Source: an uncultured Bacilli bacterium (GTDB lineage: Bacteria; Bacillota_I; Bacilli_A; RFN20; CAG-826). From it: a stretch of DNA of 50,218 bases. The position numbers and the translations under genes were made by a program. The notes under the pieces are model-generated. The model worked only from the letters and a program-made list of their open reading frames with translations. It searched no databases and had not been told where the DNA came from. The DNA lies in NCBI GenBank assembly GCA_944375905.1, contig CALWAS010000006.1, forward strand, positions 1 through 50,218, read 5' to 3'. Shown here in pieces: positions 14,505 to 24,010 of the stretch; within the stretch, counting starts at the first letter, position 1; each line of letters begins with the position of its first letter.

Positions 14505-16199
14505 ATGAAAGAGGGAGCCAGTTTATCCCCGGCGAAGGGATATCGTCTCATCTTCGGCTACCTTGGCCTTTTCATGATGTTCATCGGAGCCGTGACGATC
14601 GTTCCGCTCCTCGTTTCCTTTTTCTATTGGGAAGAATGGGATTGCTGGTTTGACTTCGTAGTGCCTGGCGTCGGTTTCATGATAGCGGGGGCCCTGTTGT
14701 TCTTCCTTCTAATCTACAAGCGCCCCAAGGAACGCTTCGCGAAGTACGAAGACGCCCTTCTTCTGCTTTTGATTTGGATTGCGGCAGTCGTTGCCGGCGC
14801 AATCCCGTTCATTTCCGTTTCGCTAAGGGGCGAGCTAAGCGAGCCGATGACTTTCTCGGAAGCCATGTTCGAGTCGATTTCCGGATATTCGGCGACTGGA
14901 TACACCGTTTACCCGCTTGCTGATTTCAATGGTGAGGCGGGTGCGTATTGCCCCCATGTCTTCATGTTCCACCGGGCCTTCATGCAATTCATCGGAGGCG
15001 TCGGCCTCGTCCTCATCGTCGCCTCGGTGCTAAGCGATCGCTACAACCTAAAGCTTTATTTCGCCGAGGGGCACAACGACAAATTGCTGCCGAATCTCGC
15101 CAAATCCGCCAAGTTGATCTTCGCCATCTATACCGGTTACATCGTCGCAGGCGCCTTCGGGCTCTGGTTCTCGGGAATGGACTTCTTCGATGCCGTTTGC
15201 CATTCGATCGGGGCCGTCGCAACCGGCGGCTATTCATCGCGTGCCGACGGGGTGTATTGGTACCAAACCTCGGAATTCACCGGGAACGGGCTGTTCCCCG
15301 GAAACGTCATCGGGATCGAGATCATCATGGAAATCCTCATGGTCCTCGGGGCGACCAATTTCGTGCTTCACACCTTCCTTTTCCGCGGCAAGATCAAAGA
15401 ATTCCTGAAAGACATCGAAATAAAGGTCGGCTTCTTCGCCATCGTCTTCTTTGTTCTCCTTTCGACCGTTTCGACCTGCTACCTGTACGCGCCGGGGGCC
15501 ACCAACGCGACCATCGTCGAGACGCTTGAAAACGGTCAGACGGTCATCGTGAACGCCGCTCAGACCGGGACCGACTTCTGGACTTCGCTTCGCTTCAATG
15601 CCTTCAACATCATCTCCTCGATAACGACCTCTGGCTTTACCAACTTCGTTTCCATCAAGCAGCTTGGCGAGGTTGCCATCTTCTCCGGCATCGTCGTCAT
15701 GATCATCGGCGCCGGGGCGGGAAGCACCGGCGGTGCCATCAAGCAGTATCGAATCGGAATCATCGGCAAGGACTTCATCCACTCGATCCGCTATCGCTTT
15801 TCTTCTTCGCGCCAGCTTTCGCCAAAGACCGTTTATCGGCTCGGGGTCAAGCGCGAAATCGAGAAGGAAGATAGCGACGAAGCCCACAATTTCGCCGTCC
15901 TCTATCTCGTTACGGTTCTCATCGGTACGCTTTCGTTGCTTTTGCTACCGGGAATCGATTTCACCGAGGGTCTTTACGAGGTCGCTTCCGGCCTTTCCGG
16001 AACTGGTCAGACGATCATCGATTTCTTCGAGTACCAAGCTTCGCATGAAGCTTATTGCTACGAGATTCTCCTATGGGTAATCAACGTCGCCATGTTCCTA
16101 GGGCGTCTTGAGATAATACCGCTCTTCTCTTCGATCAAGCGCGTATTCGTGGTGCCTTTCGAGAATCGCAAGAGAAAGCTCCCTCCGACTCTTGCCTAG
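14505..16199 (+). CDS. Trk/Ktr-type potassium uptake membrane subunit
   Basis: A 564-residue TrkH/KtrB family protein. The four selectivity loops are visible: ISGYSATGYTVYP, GAVATGGYSSRADG, ISSITTSGFTNF and GLSGTGQTIIDF, each with the conserved central glycine. About ten hydrophobic segments are seen, with an N-terminal pair before the first loop as in TrkH. The motif GAGAGSTGGAIKQYR is the cytoplasmic segment typical of the family, presumably contacting the RCK ring. Together with the two preceding genes it forms the complete transporter, driven by H+ or Na+ according to family knowledge. Confidence 0.9.
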   Translation: MKEGASLSPAKGYRLIFGYLGLFMMFIGAVTIVPLLVSFFYWEEWDCWFDFVVPGVGFMIAGALLFFLLIYKRPKERFAKYEDALLLLLIWIAAVVAGAIPFISVSLRGELSEPMTFSEAMFESISGYSATGYTVYPLADFNGEAGAYCPHVFMFHRAFMQFIGGVGLVLIVASVLSDRYNLKLYFAEGHNDKLLPNLAKSAKLIFAIYTGYIVAGAFGLWFSGMDFFDAVCHSIGAVATGGYSSRADGVYWYQTSEFTGNGLFPGNVIGIEIIMEILMVLGATNFVLHTFLFRGKIKEFLKDIEIKVGFFAIVFFVLLSTVSTCYLYAPGATNATIVETLENGQTVIVNAAQTGTDFWTSLRFNAFNIISSITTSGFTNFVSIKQLGEVAIFSGIVVMIIGAGAGSTGGAIKQYRIGIIGKDFIHSIRYRFSSSRQLSPKTVYRLGVKREIEKEDSDEAHNFAVLYLVTVLIGTLSLLLLPGIDFTEGLYEVASGLSGTGQTIIDFFEYQASHEAYCYEILLWVINVAMFLGRLEIIPLFSSIKRVFVVPFENRKRKLPPTLA

Positions 16200-16202
16200 C
16201 CA

Positions 16203-16230
16203 TTGCTTTATCTCGGGAGAAAGGTATAAT
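16203..16230 (+). promoter_or_regulatory. sigma-A promoter for tRNA-Trp
   Basis: TTGCTT (16203-16208), 16 bases, then a perfect TATAAT (16225-16230). It lies in the gap after the potassium gene, about 80 bases before the tRNA. Confidence 0.7.
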
Positions 16231-16317
16231 TCCGCTTGCGTCCGTGCCGGACGGGCTTACATACCTTCGTCGATTCTTCCTTCCTCTATCCGGCAGGGAA
16301 AGAAGAAGGGCGACGTT

Positions 16318-16391
16318 GGGGGTTTGGTTCAATGGCAGAACAGAGGTCTCCAAAACCTTTGATGAGAGTTCGATTCTTTCAACCCCCGCCA
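16318..16391 (+). tRNA. trnW: tRNA-Trp (anticodon CCA), CCA end encoded
   Basis: Full cloverleaf: acceptor GGGGGTT/AACCCCC (16318-16324 with 16381-16387), D arm GTTC/GAAC, anticodon stem GAGGT/ACCTT around the loop CTCCAAA (anticodon CCA at 16350-16352), T arm GAGAG/CTTTC around TTCGATT, discriminator G at 16388 and CCA at 16389-16391. A CCA anticodon reads UGG only, consistent with TGA as a stop in the neighbouring genes. Confidence 0.93.
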
Positions 16392-16404
16392 TTATCGAAA
16401 ATTC

Positions 16405-16434
16405 GACATTCTGAGTCCATCGGAATGTCTTTTT
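16405..16434 (+). terminator. terminator after tRNA-Trp
   Basis: GACATTC (16405-16411) pairs with GAATGTC (16423-16429), followed by a T-rich run. Confidence 0.75.
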
Positions 16435-16439
16435 CTTTT

Positions 16440-16924
16440 TTAGTCCGAATTCATCGGCTTTTTCTTTTATTGCAATAATTCGACATTGTCGATTTTTCCC
16501 ATCAGGATATCTCGATATTTACTTTTTTGGTCCATGGGCGCTTAAACGAGAGGTACATTTAGTCCAAGAAGCGCTAAAAGAGTGCTAAAGGCCAATAAAG
16601 CGCGCACGGTCATTCCATAGAGACCTTCGAGTCAAGGCAAAAGCCACATCGACGCAACGGCAAGGTTCCGACGGCCGGTAAAGTTATGGAAGCAAACAAC
16701 TTACAAACATGTCAACCCAAAGCATTCGCCCCTAATCAATGGACAAAGTTCCAGAACCGGTGCTTTCCGATTTTCTAAAATTCTCCGGTCAATATGGCGC
16801 CCTAGTAAGAAACGAAAATGCGAATATCTGTCTTTGTGGATTAAAAGTAACTAAAAAAGCAGGATGATGTGTTCCCATTTGGCAACATTAGTCCATAATA
16901 CGACGGGCTAGAGGAACCCATGTA
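16440..16924. other. noncoding region between tRNA-Trp and lipoprotein genes
   Basis: About 485 bases without a supportable gene. A second small hairpin with T run is at about 16480-16497 (TCGAC-ATT-GTCGA then TTTTT). The part just before the next gene contains TAATAC near 16897 as a possible -10 and GAGGAA as ribosome site. I see no clear small RNA or riboswitch. The lower GC than its surroundings could mark an old insertion. Confidence 0.45.
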
Positions 16925-19051
16925 ATGAAAAAATCATTATTGTTAATCTCCATTCCGGCCATTTTGGCGCTTGTCGCCTGCTCCCCGGAAACTTCTAATG
17001 TTTCTTCGTCATCCAAAGAAGAATCATCGTCGTCAATTGAGAGTTCGCTCTCTTCTTCATCCAAGGAAGAATCTTCTTCGTCGGCAGGAAGCTCTTCCTC
17101 GAGTTCCGCGATTCTCTCTTCAGAACAGTCGTCGCAACCGTCTTCCGAGGAAGCGGTCAAACAATACAAGATCGTAATTGTCGCCGGCGAAGGATCGAAC
17201 GTTTCGATCGAAGGCGGCAAAACCTCGTTCCTCCCGGGCGATGAGGTCACCGTTGCCGTGAGCGTCGACGTTGACCATCTCCTTGAGGACGTCTTGCTCG
17301 ATGGCCGAAGCCAGCTTCTCGACGGAGAAGGAAAGCTCCATCTCGTCATCCCAAACCGCGATGTCGAGATCGAGACGAAGACGAAAGCCAGGGGTGACAT
17401 TGCCGTGACGAACGTTTCGGCCGTTGACGAGGACGCTCTCCCGACGGACGTCGCCTCCTTGAAGACGATGCTCGAGAAAGCCGAAGAGGCCGAGGGAAAA
17501 TACCTTGCGAGCGCCGAGGTCGAGGCTTTGCTTGGCGATACCTATAGCCAAGCCCTCACGACCGTCTATTCGAATGACGTCGTCGTCGAGGACATCAACA
17601 CGGCCGAATCCCATAGCAGCCACACCGATCATTCACGCGTCGAAAAAGGCATCGACGGGTCTTATTACTATGAACTCGGTTCTTCGAATGCCATCGGAGA
17701 GCAAAGGACTAATATCGCCGTCACCCCGATCGGCAGCGGGGAAGACGAAATGTCCGCTGATGCCGCCGAGAAGAACGTGACCGTCCCCGGCGTCGCCGCG
17801 TCGATCGTCGAGGCCTATTTCGAAGGCGATTACAACTACGACATAATAAGCGACGAGAAGGGCGACAACCGGTTCAACCTCGTCGGTGCCATGGCTTCTT
17901 CCGTCTCTCAGGACAAGAAGTCGGTCACCGTCTCCTTCGAGGCGACCAACAACAGCTACCTCGGCTACAAGACGATGTCTTTCAGCGTTACTTTCGACGG
18001 CGATTATTTCCTAAGCGGAGCCGATATTGAAATCGCCATCTACTCGGCCTCCGACTATTCGAGCGAAACCGGGCTCGATCCCGAAGCCGTTCCGGAATCG
18101 AATGAATACATCCGTCTCGAGTCCGTCAGGGGCTACCGCGACGAATTCGAGGACAAGGCCGTTCTTTCCGATTATGCCATGAGTGACTACGACGTCGAGA
18201 TCTCCTACAAGCAAGATGAGGAAAGCGGGAGCCACCCGATGGAAGAAAATACCGTCGAAGCCTCTTCGGTGCTCAGCTTCGTCTATCTTTCCAAAGACGC
18301 CAACTCCTACCTCATCTATCCCTCTTTCGTCGGAGCCAAGGAAGAAGGAATGGTCGATCCGGAAACCGGCCGCGTCCTCAAGGAAGGAGAGATGACCCTC
18401 CTTTTCGACAACGGCCTTGGCGAAATCAAGGAAATCAAGGTGACGGCCGTCCAGCCCAAGCCTCTTAAGGTTTCCATTTCGGCCGATTCGACTTCCGGCT
18501 ACGTGAACGAGCCCCTTTCCTTTACGGCCGCGGTCCTTCCGGAAGCCGCCAATCAGGACATCGACGTCGAAATCGATAGCGACAACTCGACTGGCGAGGG
18601 CACGATTGCCGCAAATGGGGACGGAACCTATTCCCTTACGGCCACGAAGGCCGGTACGATTCGCATCGTGGCTGCCTCGAAGCTTGACGGGTCCAAAACT
18701 GCCTATCTCGATTTCACCTTCATCGAAAAGCCGAATTACGATGCCGTCTATGAAACCATGACCACCATGACGATGGCTGGGGAAAGCGGAAGCGACACAC
18801 TCAAGATGAACTTCAATGTCGACGGGACGGGCGAATATTCGTATGAATTCTTCGGAACTTCGTTGGCTTCCGGCACTTTCAAATGGTCTATCGAAAAAGA
18901 AACTTTGGCCGTCACGATAAGCGACATGACCGGTTCTGGCAAAATTGAATCGTATGTTGTTACCGGAAACGATCAAGCTGAAGTCGCTTTCAACTGCTTT
19001 TCTGACGTGACCTTCTTCACTCTCTCCCCCATAGCCCGGGAAGAGCTCTAA
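16925..19051 (+). CDS. large Ser-rich lipoprotein of unknown function
   Basis: A 708-residue lipoprotein: signal peptide with lipobox ending at Cys19 (LVACS), then a Ser/Glu-rich linker of about 60 residues. Several beta-rich regions follow. About 80-135 resembles a repeat in which V-T-V-A-V then VLLDG recurs, as in extracellular Ig-like or InlB_B-type domains. About 515-600 resembles a bacterial Ig-like domain (PLKVSISADSTSGYVNEP then AGTIRIVAASKLDG). No catalytic motif was recognised. It is followed after 23 bases by another lipoprotein of similar architecture, so the two are probably co-expressed at the surface. Confidence 0.8.
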   Translation: MKKSLLLISIPAILALVACSPETSNVSSSSKEESSSSIESSLSSSSKEESSSSAGSSSSSSAILSSEQSSQPSSEEAVKQYKIVIVAGEGSNVSIEGGKTSFLPGDEVTVAVSVDVDHLLEDVLLDGRSQLLDGEGKLHLVIPNRDVEIETKTKARGDIAVTNVSAVDEDALPTDVASLKTMLEKAEEAEGKYLASAEVEALLGDTYSQALTTVYSNDVVVEDINTAESHSSHTDHSRVEKGIDGSYYYELGSSNAIGEQRTNIAVTPIGSGEDEMSADAAEKNVTVPGVAASIVEAYFEGDYNYDIISDEKGDNRFNLVGAMASSVSQDKKSVTVSFEATNNSYLGYKTMSFSVTFDGDYFLSGADIEIAIYSASDYSSETGLDPEAVPESNEYIRLESVRGYRDEFEDKAVLSDYAMSDYDVEISYKQDEESGSHPMEENTVEASSVLSFVYLSKDANSYLIYPSFVGAKEEGMVDPETGRVLKEGEMTLLFDNGLGEIKEIKVTAVQPKPLKVSISADSTSGYVNEPLSFTAAVLPEAANQDIDVEIDSDNSTGEGTIAANGDGTYSLTATKAGTIRIVAASKLDGSKTAYLDFTFIEKPNYDAVYETMTTMTMAGESGSDTLKMNFNVDGTGEYSYEFFGTSLASGTFKWSIEKETLAVTISDMTGSGKIESYVVTGNDQAEVAFNCFSDVTFFTLSPIAREEL

Positions 19052-19074
19052 AAATTAATTGAAAGGATATCAAT

Positions 19075-21399
19075 ATGAAGAAAAACCTACTGCCCTTCGC
19101 GTTGGTTCCGGCAATGCTCCTTGCCGCCTGCGCGCCTACGACCGACATTACGAGCAGCGGATCGACTGGCTCCGATAGCAGCGAATCGGCTTCTCAATCC
19201 AGTTCGTCGTCCATCTCTTCGGAGGAACAGCTGACCGCCGCCGTGGTCTTCAACACTCTCCTCGAAGCCGCCAAGGGAAACTACACCATCAATTATTCCT
19301 ACTCCGGAAAGGACTATAGCGACGTCTATACCTCCTCTTATGTCTATTTCGGGACGAGCGAAAGCGGTGCCATCGCCCTTCCTTCCTACCTAGACGAGAC
19401 CAAGACCCTTCTTTACCAATACGCGGTGGAGAATGGAACCGTCGAAATCGGCGGCGCCCTCTATAGCATCGATGACAACGGAGCCCATATACCGTCAACT
19501 TCGATTGTCGATGCTTACGACTATCTTTCCCTCATGGTCGATAAGAGCTATGCAATTACCGCTTTGGCCTTCAAAGAGCAAGATGGCGGGGTCTATTCCG
19601 AGAACATGTATGTCTGCGCCATTCTCGGAGCCGCCCTCGGCTACGCCCAGGCTGCCCAATATGCTGTTTTCGACCGCGTCGATTTCTCCATTGACGGCGG
19701 CAACCTCGTTTGCACCCTGAGCCTTTCCGAGGGGTACGAAAACGAAATTCCGGAAGATGAATTGACCTTCTCGATTTCCTCGATCGGCACATCGAAGGTT
19801 GAGGTTCTTGATCAGTACATAAGCGGCGTTTCCCTCCCCAAGGAGACGATTACTGCCGACATGCTATCCCCGATTTCCGGTAGCGAGGTCCACGTAAGGA
19901 CGACTATAAGCCGCGTTGAGGGCAATGCGAGCAGCGTGGCCGCGACGATGGATTACTCCTTCGACGACGATCATATGCATACCGTCCTTACTTCGGCTTC
20001 GGGCGCGGTTGACGAGCAGCTCCTTGTCAAAGCCAAGGAAGACGGCGAGAGCATCGTCGCCGGCGACGCGACCATCGAGCGGCTGAATGGCGAAAACGAC
20101 GTCATTTTCCTCCCGACCCAACGGCAATGGTCGACTTACGATTTCCCCTCCGAATTCATCGACGACATCATGAAGGCGACCCGGAAGACCGAGGAGGGAA
20201 CCTATCACTACTATGGTTACGAGGGCGAGGACTTCGTCAGCTCGCTCATGCGCGTTTTCATCACCGATGGCTCGATGGACATCTCATCGATGGATTTCCA
20301 TCTCAAGGACGGAAAGCTCAGCGAAATCGACGTGACCTTCCTCGATTCGCCGAATGCGGCTGGAACGGCCTATTTCCACTATGAGGCCAAGATCGAGGTC
20401 CTTCCTTTCGAAGCCATCGAGGAAATCAAGCCCTACGAACCGATTTCCGGGGTGACCGAGAAGATTCAGGCTTCCTTCGACTACCTCAAGCAAGAAGGCG
20501 CCTCTTACGAAACCGACGGCTATCTCGTCTCCGACAAGGAAGCGAACCCGGATGGCTACGATGGCCAGAAAGTCATCGTCACCCCCGAGGCAGTCCTTAT
20601 AGAAGACCGCAATTTCTTCCAGCAGACCGTCTACGGCTATAAGAAGGACGGTGACAAGGTAATTCCGTTCGAAGTCACCGAAAACGGCGACGGAACGAAG
20701 AATGTCCGCGCCATCGGGGAAGCGGTGGAAGGATCCGTCTACGACTATGTTCCGTTTACGGCTTCTGCCAATGTCTTCGACATCAACGACGATGGGCAAT
20801 ACGTGCTTCGCCCGAACATCGTCTACATCAACAAAGCCATCTTCTGCGGAGCCTATGGGCGCCTCATCGACCCGAACACCCTCACGATGGATGTCGATGC
20901 CGAAGGGAGAATCACGACCATCGAATACATGGCCGAGATGACCTATGGCAACGACCTTGAACGCGTCGACATCAAGAACTACGGCACGGCTGCGCTTCCT
21001 AGCGACATCGCTTCGCAAGTCGAGAATCTCGAGCCGTTCGTAACGCCTACGAGCTGGGAAGACGAGAACCCCGACATCGCGTCGAAGCTCACCAGCATTC
21101 TTGGCTCCGATGCGGCCAGCGTGCCTTACGTTTACGTCCCGAGCATGCACGGGAAGCTCGAGGCCCTAATCGGAGGCGAGATGCAAGACCGGGTCAATAT
21201 TTGCTCGAAGGACATCTACGACTTCGGTTCGACCGATTTCGTCGATGCTTATCGCGAGGCCGTCATTGTGGCTGGCTACGTATTGACCATTCCGGCAGTC
21301 GGTTCCCAAGGCGATGTCTATGTCAAGGGCAACGTCGCCATCGAAATCGGCAGCCAGGACCTCAGCGGCATCTTCGTTTACTGTTACACGGCAGCCTGA
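19075..21399 (+). CDS. large Ser-rich lipoprotein of unknown function (second of a pair)
   Basis: A 774-residue lipoprotein with signal peptide and lipobox ending at Cys19 (LLAACAP), then a short Ser-rich linker to about residue 50. The body is acidic and Tyr/Ser-rich with no recognised domain. Repeating phrases such as VSGVTEKIQASFDYLKQ and DINDDGQYVLRPN suggest several beta modules. Ribosome site AAAGGA lies upstream. It is likely part of a cell-surface assembly with the preceding lipoprotein; whether it binds polysaccharide, like the neighbouring amylase substrate, is unknown. Confidence 0.78.
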   Translation: MKKNLLPFALVPAMLLAACAPTTDITSSGSTGSDSSESASQSSSSSISSEEQLTAAVVFNTLLEAAKGNYTINYSYSGKDYSDVYTSSYVYFGTSESGAIALPSYLDETKTLLYQYAVENGTVEIGGALYSIDDNGAHIPSTSIVDAYDYLSLMVDKSYAITALAFKEQDGGVYSENMYVCAILGAALGYAQAAQYAVFDRVDFSIDGGNLVCTLSLSEGYENEIPEDELTFSISSIGTSKVEVLDQYISGVSLPKETITADMLSPISGSEVHVRTTISRVEGNASSVAATMDYSFDDDHMHTVLTSASGAVDEQLLVKAKEDGESIVAGDATIERLNGENDVIFLPTQRQWSTYDFPSEFIDDIMKATRKTEEGTYHYYGYEGEDFVSSLMRVFITDGSMDISSMDFHLKDGKLSEIDVTFLDSPNAAGTAYFHYEAKIEVLPFEAIEEIKPYEPISGVTEKIQASFDYLKQEGASYETDGYLVSDKEANPDGYDGQKVIVTPEAVLIEDRNFFQQTVYGYKKDGDKVIPFEVTENGDGTKNVRAIGEAVEGSVYDYVPFTASANVFDINDDGQYVLRPNIVYINKAIFCGAYGRLIDPNTLTMDVDAEGRITTIEYMAEMTYGNDLERVDIKNYGTAALPSDIASQVENLEPFVTPTSWEDENPDIASKLTSILGSDAASVPYVYVPSMHGKLEALIGGEMQDRVNICSKDIYDFGSTDFVDAYREAVIVAGYVLTIPAVGSQGDVYVKGNVAIEIGSQDLSGIFVYCYTAA

Positions 21400-21420
21400 T
21401 CCGCCCCTAAGGCCAATCCG

Positions 21421-21446
21421 GCCCCGGCTAGCAAGCCGGGGCTTTT
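21421..21446 (+). terminator. terminator after the lipoprotein pair
   Basis: GCCCCGGCT (21421-21429) and AGCCGGGGC (21434-21442), a perfect 9-bp stem with a 4-base loop, followed by TTTT. Confidence 0.9.
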
Positions 21447-21456
21447 CGTTTCTTAG

Positions 21457-21480
21457 AAAAAAAGCCTCGACTAGCGAGGC
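21457..21480 (-). terminator. terminator of the amylase gene (minus strand)
   Basis: On the minus strand GCCTCG and CGAGGC form a 6-bp stem around five bases, followed by seven T. It lies just beyond the amylase stop codon. Confidence 0.8.
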
Positions 21481-21504
21481 ATGTCGGTTTCCGGATATCT
21501 TTCC

Positions 21505-23547
21505 TTAGACCTTTCTCCAGCCGAGGGAGGCTCCATCGTAGACCTTGCCTTCCTCGATCGTCTGGTCGCTCGTCTGCTCAAGGCAGGTATTCCACGAAAA
21601 CTCGGTTTCGTCGTCTTTGAACGTCGCCAAGAGGAAGTTGCGGTCGCCTTCTTCGTAGGCAAAGGAAAAGGAATTGCCGACGAACTCTCCTTCGACGAAG
21701 CGCTCCTTGCCATCGCCCCAGACCCAGGCCCTTAGCTCGCGGCCTTCGATGTACTCGGAAGGAATGTCGTCGACCCTTATTCTCATCTTCGTTTTCTCCG
21801 CGAAACGGTAATGCATTTCCTTTTTCGACGTCCCGTTGCCGTTTGTCGCTTCCACGACGAGACTCGTTTCGGACGGAAGGCCGTTTCCAATTGAGACGAC
21901 GGCGGTACCATCGAAGGAAACCGGAGTTCCACCATCGATCGAATAGGAGGAGGCATCGGCATTTCTAACGTCGATGGTTACTTCGATCGGCTGGTCATAG
22001 ATAGGCGAATCGCTTGGCGAGACGGAAATGGTAGGCAGGGCGGTGGAGGCCCCGCTCCCCTCGGCATAGACGACGGCAATCCCGCTTTGATCCATTTCCC
22101 CGGTGAGGGTGCCATTCAAAGCGGCAAAGGAAGAGCCGGTCACCTCGTCGACGTAATTGCCGTTCGGAAGGTCGGTCGCAATCGAAAACGATCCCCCGTC
22201 CTTCTTGAAGATGGCAAGCCCCTTGGTACCGCCGTTTTCCCTCTCGTTGACCATTATGTCGCCATCGACGGAAAACGAGTTGGACGAATCGCCCATGGCA
22301 AGGCGAAAGCCATTTATGGCCGCAACCGGTTTTTCCTTATAGGCTCCGGTTCCCGATTCGCCCATCTTCCCGTTGTCTTTCGGCCTCGCGAAGTAAAGGG
22401 TCGATACGTCGCCTCTTGATGTTGCCATGGCATAGGCTAGGTCGACGTCAGATTGCTTTGCGTCTCTGGTCCCCCAGCCTTCATTCGCGAACGTATCGTG
22501 CGATTCTCCCCACAAAACCGCCTCGTCTTTGTCAATTTCATAGCCGAAGATGTCATCTTTGGCGACGTTCTCGAGATCGTTTCCGGTCACGGCATTGAGT
22601 AGATTCCAGCTGGCGACCGTGTCGGTGATGTTCATGTTTTCGAGATACCAGGCAACGTCGCGCCCGTCGCCTGGGGTATTGAGAATCTCGCCATAGACGA
22701 AAAGGTCCTTTCCCTTTACCTCGGCATATTCCTTCGCGCTGCCGATGACATTGTCCCAATAGTCCGAGGCACATTCCCCATCGTGCGAGGTTTCGATATG
22801 CTTTGCCGCATCGAAGCGGAAACCGTCGACGCCGCAGTCAATGTATTCTTCGAGTAGGTCGATTACCGCATTCTGGACGGTTTTCGATTCGGTCTGAAGG
22901 TCAGGATAGCCCCCGAGATAGCCTTTAACAAGGCGCTTCACATCATGGTCGTCGACGCTTCCCACGCCTTTGTGCAGCAGGTTGGCGTCGTATATTTCCG
23001 GCTCATAGTGCCTCACTGCCCCATTGAAGCTCTCGCTCCCGCCGCCGGCTAGGTGATTGGAAACGACATCGACGATGAGTTTGATTCCCAGTTCATCGGC
23101 TTTGTTCGATAGTTCGATTAAATCATCCTTGCTCCCAAGACTATGGTCCCTCTCGGCAATCGAGAAGCCGAGGGGCTGATAAAGTTTCCACCATTCGTTT
23201 TGCCAGTTCCCGTTTGGGCAATAGTCCTTCTGAGGCTGCATCGGAGAGGTTTGGACGGCGGTGAAGCCCTGCTCTTTTATCGTCTCGAGGTTGCGGCTGA
23301 TTTCATCGAGCGACCAGTTCCAGCAATGGAGGATGGTCTCGTTATGAAAATGGGTGGGCTCGGCGGTGACACCGCCTGAGGGGAGCGAGGAAGAAGCGGA
23401 ATCTTCCGAAAGCTCCGGCATGGACGAGGAAAGGGACTCCGAATCGGCCTCGCTTGGCTTTGAAGAACTCGACTCCCGATTCGAAGGAGAGCAAGCCGCT
23501 ATCGAGAGCAGGCATAACGAGGAAATGGAGATTGCTATCTTTTTCAT
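21505..23547 (-). CDS. lipoprotein alpha-amylase (GH13)
   Basis: A 680-residue surface enzyme that would cut alpha-1,4-glucans. Signal peptide with Cys19 (IAACS), Ser-rich linker to about 60, then a GH13 barrel. Region I is DVVSNH (160-165), region II is GFRFDAAKH with nucleophile Asp246, region III has Glu287 in YGEILN and region IV has His350-Asp351 in WGESHD. After the barrel (about 60-470) come beta-rich modules, one resembling an Ig/starch-binding unit (ISVSPSDSPIYDQPIEVTID) and one at the end resembling a carbohydrate-binding domain rich in Trp. No Shine-Dalgarno is visible; GAGAAT lies six bases before the ATG. The XRE gene upstream on the same strand may regulate it. Confidence 0.93.
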   Translation of the reverse strand: MKKIAISISSLCLLSIAACSPSNRESSSSKPSEADSESLSSSMPELSEDSASSSLPSGGVTAEPTHFHNETILHCWNWSLDEISRNLETIKEQGFTAVQTSPMQPQKDYCPNGNWQNEWWKLYQPLGFSIAERDHSLGSKDDLIELSNKADELGIKLIVDVVSNHLAGGGSESFNGAVRHYEPEIYDANLLHKGVGSVDDHDVKRLVKGYLGGYPDLQTESKTVQNAVIDLLEEYIDCGVDGFRFDAAKHIETSHDGECASDYWDNVIGSAKEYAEVKGKDLFVYGEILNTPGDGRDVAWYLENMNITDTVASWNLLNAVTGNDLENVAKDDIFGYEIDKDEAVLWGESHDTFANEGWGTRDAKQSDVDLAYAMATSRGDVSTLYFARPKDNGKMGESGTGAYKEKPVAAINGFRLAMGDSSNSFSVDGDIMVNERENGGTKGLAIFKKDGGSFSIATDLPNGNYVDEVTGSSFAALNGTLTGEMDQSGIAVVYAEGSGASTALPTISVSPSDSPIYDQPIEVTIDVRNADASSYSIDGGTPVSFDGTAVVSIGNGLPSETSLVVEATNGNGTSKKEMHYRFAEKTKMRIRVDDIPSEYIEGRELRAWVWGDGKERFVEGEFVGNSFSFAYEEGDRNFLLATFKDDETEFSWNTCLEQTSDQTIEEGKVYDGASLGWRKV

Positions 23548-23580
23548 GGGAACATTCTCGACACTTGCCCGGCACTAGGA

Positions 23581-23638
23581 AAGGGACAATTGCCATATTC
23601 GCGAAAAAAGGCCCCTTACGGGGCCGGATGTCCCTTTT
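23581..23638 (-). terminator. nested terminator between XRE and amylase genes
   Basis: GGCCCC (23611-23616) and GGGGCC (23621-23626) form the inner stem, with AAAAAA at 23605-23610 giving a T run on the minus strand. An outer pair AAAGGGACA (23581-23589) and TGTCCCTTT (23630-23638) could extend the structure. Confidence 0.8.
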
Positions 23639-23955
23639 TAGAGGTCGAGTATCTTATCGATGACCGCTTGGACGGCTGGCGAGGAGTTTTCGTAGGCATC
23701 GATGAGGTCGATGTGCTTTTGCGATACCTCGCGGTAAGAACGCCTTTCCATGCCGATGAGATAGTAGACGGAGACGTCGAGCCGATCGGCGATCTTCTCA
23801 AGCTCGACGATCGAGGGGAACGGCCGCCCGGAGAGCATCCTCGAAACGTTGTACTGCTTCGTGGCCAAGGCATCGGCCAATTCGGCTTGGGTAATCCCTT
23901 TTTCCTTCATCATCGACCGGATTCGCTCGACGATGGCGATTTCTTTTTCGTTCAT
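23638..23955 (-). CDS. XRE-family helix-turn-helix regulator
   Basis: A 105-residue protein. The N-terminal 60 residues form a Cro/CI-type helix-turn-helix (GITQAELADALATKQYNVSRMLSG then PSIVELEKIADRLDVSVYYLIG). A short C-terminal helix region probably dimerises. There is no toxin gene adjacent. It stands between the EFR1/SDR pair and the amylase, all on the minus strand. Its start has no Shine-Dalgarno, but TGC-TACCAT, an extended -10, is six bases before the ATG, so the transcript may start at the start codon. Confidence 0.88.
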   Translation of the reverse strand: MNEKEIAIVERIRSMMKEKGITQAELADALATKQYNVSRMLSGRPFPSIVELEKIADRLDVSVYYLIGMERRSYREVSQKHIDLIDAYENSSPAVQAVIDKILDL

Positions 23956-24010
23956 AGGAACATGGTAGCAAAAAAATGCCGAAGTTGCATTTAATTGAAC
24001 TTAGAATTGC

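Noticed and set aside
16232-16317. Tryptophan-type T-box or small RNA between the promoter and tRNA-Trp
   Set aside because: Only a short GTCCG/CGGAC hairpin is seen; no T-box sequence or second conserved structure. Treated as the tRNA leader.
23638-23955. XRE gene as antitoxin of a toxin-antitoxin pair
   Set aside because: No small toxin gene adjoins it; the neighbours are an amylase lipoprotein and a flavodoxin-ferredoxin.
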